A stretch of DNA of 9,858 bases, from positions 1 to 9,858 of the forward strand of contig CAYPOY010000188.1 in assembly GCA_964412395.1 (NCBI GenBank), given 5' to 3'. Position 1 is the first letter of the stretch, and every line of letters starts with the position of its first letter. Positions 4,806 through 9,858 of the stretch are shown here, one piece after another. The position numbers were made by a program, and so were the translations under genes. The notes below the pieces were generated by a model. It searched no databases. It worked only from the letters and a program-made list of their open reading frames with translations, and was not told the DNA's origin. Source of the stretch: CAYPOY01 sp964412395 (GTDB lineage: Bacteria > Chloroflexota > Anaerolineae > B4-G1).

Positions 4806-5618
4806 GTGGAACGCCAGACGCAGCGGCCTGAACGCTCCGATTCTGAAGAGCCTGCCCTTGTGGTCTCCGGGCTGTTCTTTTCCTACCCGGACAAGCCCGA
4901 CGTGTTGCGAGATGTGAGCCTGGAGGTGCTGCAGGGAGAGCGGGTCGGCTTGATCGGTCCCAACGGTGCCGGGAAGACGACTTTCTTCCTGTTGGTCTGT
5001 GGAATACTGAAGCCAGACGCTGGGGAGATCAGGCTGTTCGGCAGGCCGATGATGTATAGGGATTTCTATCCCGAGATCGGCATGGTCTTTCAGAATCCGG
5101 ACGATCAACTGTTTTGCCCGTCGGTGCGGGACGACGTTGCCTTCGGCCCGCAGAACCTGGGGCTGTCGAAGGAAGAGACGGAGACCAGAGTAACAGGGGC
5201 GCTCTCGATGGCGGGGGCGCTGAAACTGGCCGACCGTCCACCCCACCATCTCTCCAGGGGCGAGAAACGCATGGTCTCAATCGCTGGCGTGTTAGCGATG
5301 CGCCCGCGACTGGTGATCTACGATGAGCCGAATGCCAACCTCGACATCCGCTCCCGTCGCTGCCTGATCCGTTTCTTGCAGGCGTCAAAGGAGGCAACTC
5401 TCATCGCCTCTCACGACCTGGAACTTATCCTGGAGGTATGCAGCCGCGTGGTCCTGATGGACGAGGGGCGCATTGTCGCGAATGCGAATCCCTGCGAGTT
5501 GATGGGCGACGCGGAGTTGATGGAAGCGCATGGCCTGGAAAAGCCCCATTCCCTCGTCCCCCATGCGGAACCGCATCACAGGAGTGAGAAGAGGAAGGCG
5601 TGCGCCAAAGGGGCATAG
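4806..5618 (+). CDS. cbiO: CbiO/NikO ATPase subunit of ECF nickel/cobalt transporter
   Basis: The product is a 270-residue ABC ATPase read from GTG 4806, with GGGAGG seven bases upstream. Visible motifs: Walker A GPNGAGKT (51-58), Q-loop FQNPDDQLF (Q96), signature LSRGEK (149-154, a variant of LSGGQ), Walker B LVIYDE (169-174), D-loop NLD and H-loop H203 ('ASHDL'). 'FQNPDDQLF' is typical of ECF ATPases. Arg replaces the usual Gly at the third signature position, which occurs in some active CbiO-like proteins. The C-terminal tail (248-270) is His- and Lys-rich (HSLVPHAEPHH), a possible metal-binding tail seen in some Ni/Co ATPases. One CbiO gene is present, so the complex is probably a homodimer. 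Confidence 0.93.
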   Translation: MERQTQRPERSDSEEPALVVSGLFFSYPDKPDVLRDVSLEVLQGERVGLIGPNGAGKTTFFLLVCGILKPDAGEIRLFGRPMMYRDFYPEIGMVFQNPDDQLFCPSVRDDVAFGPQNLGLSKEETETRVTGALSMAGALKLADRPPHHLSRGEKRMVSIAGVLAMRPRLVIYDEPNANLDIRSRRCLIRFLQASKEATLIASHDLELILEVCSRVVLMDEGRIVANANPCELMGDAELMEAHGLEKPHSLVPHAEPHHRSEKRKACAKGA

Positions 5619-5661
5619 CAGAGCCAACAGGTGAGATGCTCTAGCGGAACGTCGTCCCTTC

Positions 5662-5686
5662 GAATTGCGAATTGCGGATTGCGAAT
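5662..5686. repeat. heptamer tandem repeat between cbiO and tilS
   Basis: GAATTGC, GAATTGC, GGATTGC and a partial GAAT run head to tail in the 89-bp gap between the convergent cbiO and tilS stops. A small CGTAT-GAT-ATACG hairpin (5695-5707) follows and overlaps neither gene. No convincing intrinsic terminator is visible in the gap. Confidence 0.75.
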
Positions 5687-5707
5687 CGGGAAGCGTATGA
5701 TATACGT

Positions 5708-7225
5708 TTAGACGTTCGGCGTGTCTCTCAGCGCAGAGGGCGTGCGCGCAAACCATAGCCGCGCCACCCGCCGGGTCTCCGGCCCGACAGTGATTCCCTC
5801 GCCGATGCGCCGGCCGCATACCCACACGATCTCGTCGCCTGCCACGAGCAGCGGTACGTAGTCACGCCAGGCACCAGGGACCTTGAGGTTGATCAGAAAA
5901 GCGCTCAACTTGACGCTGTGCCCTCCCATCCCCTGGGGACGGAAGCGGTCCCCCCGGCGACGGGACCGCAGCCTCAGCGGGTCAGCAAGCGCGTCCGCGT
6001 CGAAGTAGGCTGTCCAGGGATTGGGGTTGGTGGCTATCTGGCGTGTGTCCCACTCCTCCAACATCTCCACCTGCAACATCCACTTCGACCGCGGGAGTGG
6101 CGTCGTGCCGGGCACCTGCACGGGCAGCGGCTCAGCGCTCCACAGCAGCGGCTCGTCGGGGGGGGCGCCCGCGTCGCCTTCGTCGCCTACAGTCAGTGTG
6201 TCGTAGCCCACGGTGAGCACTAATCCCATCGGCAACGTGGCCTGTGCGCCGGTCTCTTCTCTCAGTCCCACCTGCCGGGCGTTCTCCACGTGGATGAAGT
6301 CGACGTCGCGGAGACTTTTGCGCAGCCGGTAGGTCGCCTGGCGCAGAGTGGCGCGCTGCAGGGCCACCGGCAGCGCACGCCAGGCCGCCCGATCGAAGAT
6401 GATGGTTGCCTCCAGTCCCTTCTGCACTACTTCGGCCCAGGCTTGCTCCCGCAGTTGGGTCAGCAATTCGTAGTCGGCAGCGATGACGGCGGCGGTGTGG
6501 CACAGCCTGGTGCGGATGTTGGAGTTGTAGGTCTCCAGTAGTGGCAGCAACTCGTGGCGGAGGCGGTTGCGGAAATAGGTGGTATCCAGGTTGGAGCGGT
6601 CGAAGCGTGGCGTGAGGCCCTGGTCAGCGCAGTAACGCTCGATCTCGGAGCGAGGAACTTTGAGGAGGGGGCGGATGAGTGTTGGAGATTGGAGATTGGA
6701 GGTTGGAGATTGGAGGAAGGGATCGAGCAAGCGGTAGTCCGTGATGGGAGTGAGTGGGAGCATGCCACGCAACCCCGTTGGCCCGGCTCCTCGCAGGAAG
6801 TGCATCAGCACTGTTTCGGCCTGGTCGTCGGCGTTGTGGCCTACCGCTATCTTGCGCGCGCCAATCTCCCTGGCCACTCGCGCCAGGAACGCGTAGCGCA
6901 TGCGTCGGGCCGTCTCCTCGAAGGCAAGTTTGTGCACACGGGCCAGCGCCGGCACGTCTTGCTTCTCGACCGTGACCGGCAGTCCCCATTCGGCAGCGAG
7001 TGCCGCCACGAACTCGGCGTCGGCGTCGGCCTCTGTTCCGCGTGCGCCGTGGTGCAGATGGGCTACATGGAGCCGCAGGCGGTACTCCTCACGCAGGCAT
7101 AGCAGGACGTGGAGCAGGCAGAGCGAATCCGGGCCGCCGGAGACCCCGATGACCACCCCATCGCCAGAGGCTAGCAGGTCGTATATCTCGATTGTGTGCC
7201 GGGCTTGCTTCAGAACGTCAGTCAA
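5708..7225 (-). CDS. tilS: tRNA(Ile)-lysidine synthetase TilS
   Basis: The product is 505 residues, cytoplasmic. It ligates lysine to the C34 wobble base of tRNA-Ile(CAU) using ATP, changing both charging and codon reading to AUA. The PP-loop ATP-binding motif SGGPDS is at 29-34, and 'HNADDQAETVLM' (130-141) and 'FRNRLRHELLPLLE' (218-231) are conserved TilS blocks. The C-terminal domain carries 'GDRFRPQGMGG' and 'VPGAWRDYVPLLV'. The start is TTG 7225, one base after the stop of the upstream gene; an in-frame TGA lies three codons before it, so no longer version exists. Residues 170-182 (LQSPTSNLQSPT) come from an in-frame heptamer repeat not expected in the family. It is the last gene of the minus-strand block. 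Confidence 0.95.
   Translation of the reverse strand: MTDVLKQARHTIEIYDLLASGDGVVIGVSGGPDSLCLLHVLLCLREEYRLRLHVAHLHHGARGTEADADAEFVAALAAEWGLPVTVEKQDVPALARVHKLAFEETARRMRYAFLARVAREIGARKIAVGHNADDQAETVLMHFLRGAGPTGLRGMLPLTPITDYRLLDPFLQSPTSNLQSPTLIRPLLKVPRSEIERYCADQGLTPRFDRSNLDTTYFRNRLRHELLPLLETYNSNIRTRLCHTAAVIAADYELLTQLREQAWAEVVQKGLEATIIFDRAAWRALPVALQRATLRQATYRLRKSLRDVDFIHVENARQVGLREETGAQATLPMGLVLTVGYDTLTVGDEGDAGAPPDEPLLWSAEPLPVQVPGTTPLPRSKWMLQVEMLEEWDTRQIATNPNPWTAYFDADALADPLRLRSRRRGDRFRPQGMGGHSVKLSAFLINLKVPGAWRDYVPLLVAGDEIVWVCGRRIGEGITVGPETRRVARLWFARTPSALRDTPNV
6682..6716. repeat. five TTGGAGR heptamers in frame within tilS
   Basis: TTGGAGA, TTGGAGA, TTGGAGG, TTGGAGA and TTGGAGG follow without gaps. 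On the coding strand they give the peptide LQSPTSNLQSP between the N-terminal PP-loop domain and the conserved 'IRPLLKVPRSEI' block. Such heptad repeats are reminiscent of the short tandem repeats of cyanobacterial and Chloroflexi genomes. The reading frame is intact. Confidence 0.85.
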
Positions 7226-7226
7226 G

Positions 7227-7478
7227 CTATGTCACTTCGTAGACGCGATCGCCGATCCGTGCTCGGAACTGGACTTTGATCCCCACATCATCGCCAGGGC
7301 CGGCCTCGGCCATATCCTGGTGCATAATCTGCATCGAAGTGACTTCTTGCTCGAAGTCGGTCGTGTGCCCCAGGATGCGAATGTGGTCGCCCACGGCGAT
7401 TTTGTCCGTCAGTTCGATGCCGGCGACGCCGATCCTGCCGAACCAGTGGTTCACTTTGCCGATAAGTTTCTCCGCCAT
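7227..7478 (-). CDS. EF-Tu domain-2-like small protein (translation elongation factor-like)
   Basis: The product is an 83-residue beta-barrel protein: MAEKLIGKVNHWFGRIGVAG, then 'LTDKIAVGDHIRILGHTTDFEQEVTSMQI' and 'AGPGDDVGIKV'. This resembles domain 2 of EF-Tu/EF-1A ('G.V...VGD.I.I.G....V.SMQ......A.PGD.VGI') without any GTPase domain. Free-standing proteins of this kind are annotated as translation elongation factor-like in archaea and some bacteria. Their role is unknown to me. AGGAGG lies 10 nt before ATG 7478. It sits 1 nt ahead of tilS, in a block with prfB, so a role near the ribosome or tRNA is a reasonable guess. Confidence 0.8.
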   Translation of the reverse strand: MAEKLIGKVNHWFGRIGVAGIELTDKIAVGDHIRILGHTTDFEQEVTSMQIMHQDMAEAGPGDDVGIKVQFRARIGDRVYEVT

Positions 7479-7515
7479 TATACCCCATCCTCCTGATCTC
7501 GGCTGTTAGTTGTGT

Positions 7516-7542
7516 GGGTGACCGCGAGGGTCGCCCCTACAA
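7516..7542. repeat. GGGTCGCCCCTAC-type dispersed hairpin repeat
   Basis: GGGTGACC (7516-7523) can pair with GGTCGCCC (7529-7536) around a GCGAG loop, followed by CTACAA. From memory, GGGCGACC...GGTCGCCCCTACAA palindromes are abundant in Chloroflexi-type genomes. Here the repeat supplies the last Leu codon and TAG stop of the coiled-coil gene and occupies most of the 58-bp gap before the next gene. Confidence 0.6.
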
Positions 7543-8724
7543 GCGGATCACTGAACCGCAGTACTCGCAAGTGATCTCTCGCATACCGCGCACGATCTCG
7601 ACGGAGAGGGTCGCGCCGCAGGTGGGGCACCTGGTTGGTGCGGCGCGGGTGGCTTCCACCACCGCCTCGTCCTTCGGCCGCGTGCGCTCCTTGGCGATCT
7701 CCCCCGACTTGATCCGGCCGATCAGCCCGGCCCACTCCTCGTTGTCAGCGCCATGCAGGCGGAGTGTGGCACCGCTCAGGTCGGCTTCGGGGGCGAAGAG
7801 CAGATTTAGTATCTCCTTGTGCCCCAGGAATCCCTTCTGGCTGGCCTTGATTTCCTCGATCTGTCCGATGGGTACCTCGAAGATGAGTTGCTGGACTTTT
7901 TCCTTCTCGGTGGTGATGAAGAGCACCTTTTTGGTGGCGATTTCCTCTTTCTGTTCGAAAACCAGCCGTTCGTCGGTCAGGTAGAGCACGCCCTTCGGCC
8001 CTTCCTTCCTGGTCTCCATGTACTGAACCTGGCAGGCCGCCACGGGGTCCTCGGCCGGATAGAGTTGGAAGCTGGCCTCGTCTATCTGGTCGAACAGCCA
8101 GCGAATCTGGTCCACCTGGGTATGGGTCTGGTTCACGTTCTGCTGGAGCGTCTCGTACATCGCCTCGGCCGCGGATTGTGCTGCTCTCACCTTATGCTCG
8201 AACGTATTGATGGCGCCCTCGGCGCGGGTCACCAGGGAGGCGCGACCGCTCATCGCCTGACGCAGCACGCTTTCGGCCACGTCGGACTCCCGCTCCAGTT
8301 CCCGTGTGCGCCGGGACATCTCGCGGGACACGCGATCGTGCATCTCTTCCCACTGCTCGGCCAGCACGTTGACCTTGTTTTCCAGGAAACTGCGGAAGAC
8401 GTAGCCGCGAGTGCGCAGTTCCTCAATCTCGGCTGGGAGCAGCGAAAGGGTTGTTTCGATGTCCCCCATGTCGTTGCGCACGCCGGTCAGCAGCAGCGCC
8501 TCTTGCAGGTCGCCCAACTGGTTTTGAAGTTCGTCCAGTTTGGCACGGGTTTCTTCGCCCAATGTTCCGGCTGGCGCAGCCCGGCTCACTCCTGAGCCTC
8601 TTTTTTGCACCCTGGTGGCGGGGCGGGCAGTTGTTGATGTTTTCTTCGACTTTATCGCCAGACGTCCCTCCGTGGGGGATGAGATCCCTCTTTTGAACTT
8701 CTCGCGGCTCTTTTTGTTACTCAT
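7537..8724 (-). CDS. hypothetical coiled-coil protein with GRAM/PH-like segment and C-terminal zinc ribbon
   Basis: The product has 395 residues from ATG 8724, with AAGGAG six bases upstream and 15 nt after the prfB stop. I do not recognise a named family. The N terminus (1-55) is basic and Ser/Thr-rich, probably disordered. Residues about 57-215 are heptad-like and charged, predicted coiled coil. Residues about 225-345 include 'GVLYLTDERLVFEQKE' and 'VPIGQIEEIKAS', reminiscent of a GRAM/PH-like domain. The C terminus is a zinc ribbon, C366-x2-C369 and C386-x2-C389 ('CPTCG', 'CEYCG'). There is no signal peptide or membrane segment. Position between prfB and the EF-Tu-like gene hints at a cytoplasmic, possibly ribosome- or RNA-associated role, but that is only context. 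The last codon and stop lie in a dispersed repeat. Confidence 0.8.
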   Translation of the reverse strand: MSNKKSREKFKRGISSPTEGRLAIKSKKTSTTARPATRVQKRGSGVSRAAPAGTLGEETRAKLDELQNQLGDLQEALLLTGVRNDMGDIETTLSLLPAEIEELRTRGYVFRSFLENKVNVLAEQWEEMHDRVSREMSRRTRELERESDVAESVLRQAMSGRASLVTRAEGAINTFEHKVRAAQSAAEAMYETLQQNVNQTHTQVDQIRWLFDQIDEASFQLYPAEDPVAACQVQYMETRKEGPKGVLYLTDERLVFEQKEEIATKKVLFITTEKEKVQQLIFEVPIGQIEEIKASQKGFLGHKEILNLLFAPEADLSGATLRLHGADNEEWAGLIGRIKSGEIAKERTRPKDEAVVEATRAAPTRCPTCGATLSVEIVRGMREITCEYCGSVIRL

Positions 8725-8739
8725 TTCCGTCTCCTTATC

Positions 8740-9858
8740 TTAATGCCCGTTGCCGGATTCCCCGGCCTCCATCGTGGTTCCCATTGCTGTCCCCATCGTA
8801 AAGCGCAGATATGCCTCGATAAACTCATCCAGCCGCCCATCGAGCACGGCCTGCACGTTGCCAGTCTCGTGGGCAGTGCGATGGTCCTTGACCATCTGGT
8901 AAGGGTGTAGTACGTAGGAGCGAATCTGATTGCCCCAGCCAGCATCCACGTGTTCTCCCTTTAACTCGGCTATCTCCTCCTGCCGTTTTTCCTCCTCCAG
9001 TTGGAGCAGCCGTGCCCGTAACACGCGCAGCGCCGTTTCCCGGTTCTGGGTCTGTGAACGCTCGTTCTGGCAGGAGACGACGATGCCGGTGGGGACGTGG
9101 GTGATGCGTACCGCCGTCTCGTTTTTCTGCATGTGCTGTCCGCCGGCCGACGAGGCGCGGAAAGTCTCGATTTGCAGGTCATCCGGGTCAATTGTCACCG
9201 AGACGTCTGTGCCGATATCGGGCCAGGCCTCGACCAGCGCGAATGACGTATGGCGGCGGTGGGCGGCGTCGAAGGGGGAGAGCCGCACCAGGCGGTGCAC
9301 TCCTCGCTCGGCGCGCAGGTAGCCGTAGGCGTAGGGGCCGGAGACGGTGACGGTGGCCCGTTTGATGCCAGCCTCCTCGCCGTAGAGCCGGTCCACCACG
9401 TCGGCTTCGTACCTGCGCGCCTCGGCCCAGCGCAGGTACATACGCAACAGCATCTCGGTCCAGTCCTGGGCGTCGGTGCCACCGGCGCCGGCGTGGATGG
9501 CCAGGATGGCGTCGCCTCGGTCATAGGGGCTGGAGAGGAGAAGGCGGAATTCCAGCCGCCCTATCTCCTGCTCCAGAGCCACTGTCTCGGCGGCAAGTTC
9601 GTCGCCCAGGCTCTCGTCACCCAGCGCCGAGAGTTCCAGCGCGTCCTGCACCCGCTGATCCAGTGTGCTCCAGCGCTCCGCCTCCTCGCGCAGGCTGGAG
9701 AGGCGACGCATCACTGTCTGTGCTGTCTCGGGGTCGTCCCAGAAGTCGGGAGCGATGGCGCGCTTCTCCAGTTCGGTGATCTCCTGCTCCTTGGCGGCCA
9801 GGTCAAAGACGCCTCCGGATGTGTTCCAGTTTCTCTCTCAGGGTTGTCAGACGATTAC
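8740..9858 (-). CDS. prfB: peptide chain release factor 2, with programmed +1 frameshift, 5' end outside window
   Basis: RF2 recognises UGA and UAA and triggers peptide release. The SPF tripeptide for stop-codon recognition is encoded at 9279-9271 and the catalytic GGQ at 9144-9136 ('SSAGGQHMQKNETAVRITH'). The 5' end at the window edge reads NRLTTLREKLEHIRRRL and then meets an in-frame TGA (9805-9803). A +1 shift that skips 9805 continues as DLAAKEQEITELEKRAI... into the main frame. The coding path is therefore 9858-9806 joined to 9804-8740. Only about five or so residues seem to be missing. Total length, about 371 residues visible, fits RF2. The C terminus has a non-family tail with a GT repeat (MGTAMGTTME). 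It leads the minus-strand block that includes tilS. Confidence 0.96.
9802..9816 (-). promoter_or_regulatory. prfB programmed +1 frameshift site
   Basis: The minus strand reads GGAGG-CGT-CTT-TGA-C: an internal Shine-Dalgarno-like GGAGG (9816-9812), one spacer codon, the slippery CTT (9808-9806), the UGA stop and the following C. This is the classical autoregulatory layout: when RF2 is scarce, the ribosome shifts +1 and full-length RF2 is made. Confidence 0.95.

Noticed and set aside
6682..6716. CRISPR-like array
   Set aside because: The units are seven bases with no spacers; it is a simple tandem repeat.
9803..9805. In-frame TGA in prfB, suggesting a pseudogene or sequencing error
   Set aside because: The surrounding GGAGG-CGT-CTT-TGA-C and the perfect continuation in +1 frame are the standard RF2 programmed frameshift.

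Overview
The window looks like chromosomal DNA from a GC-rich, probably anaerobic bacterium, most likely a member of the Chloroflexota (Anaerolineae-like). That placement is inference. It rests on the GC-rich coding style, frequent GTG/TTG starts, a DtxR-type regulator with two FeoA domains, and several short dispersed or tandem repeats of kinds I associate with such genomes. No rRNA, tRNA, transposase or CRISPR array is visible.

Region 1 (1-1777, minus strand) is an iron-homeostasis block: a DtxR-family regulator (1699-695), a Fur-family regulator seven bases after its stop (687-250), and the first 22 codons of a FeoA-like protein (66-1). The dtxR promoter is a perfect consensus pair, TTGACA-17 bp-TATAAT. 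A perfect 15-bp palindrome lies across its -10 box and is a likely metal-regulator operator.

Region 2 (1789-5618, plus strand) is a divergent operon for an ECF-type nickel/cobalt uptake transporter. It encodes a Cys/His-tailed lipoprotein, a NikL-like exported membrane-anchored protein, and CbiM/NikM, CbiQ and CbiO. The last four genes are nearly contiguous or overlapping. Ahead of the first gene is a leader of about 220 nt containing several hairpins with NTGAA-type loops, a terminator-like hairpin with a T6 tract, and two long-range complementary segments that could form alternative structures. It is a good candidate for an undescribed metal- or cofactor-responsive RNA.

Region 3 (9858-5708, minus strand) is a block related to translation. 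It holds prfB (RF2, with its programmed +1 frameshift site inside the window), an unrecognised coiled-coil/GRAM-like/zinc-ribbon protein, an 83-aa EF-Tu-domain-2-like protein, and tilS. It converges on cbiO, with 89 bp between the two stops.

At least four short repeat elements are inserted at gene ends or in frame within genes: near the 3' end of the NikL-like gene, between cbiO and tilS, inside tilS, and at the 3' end of the coiled-coil gene.
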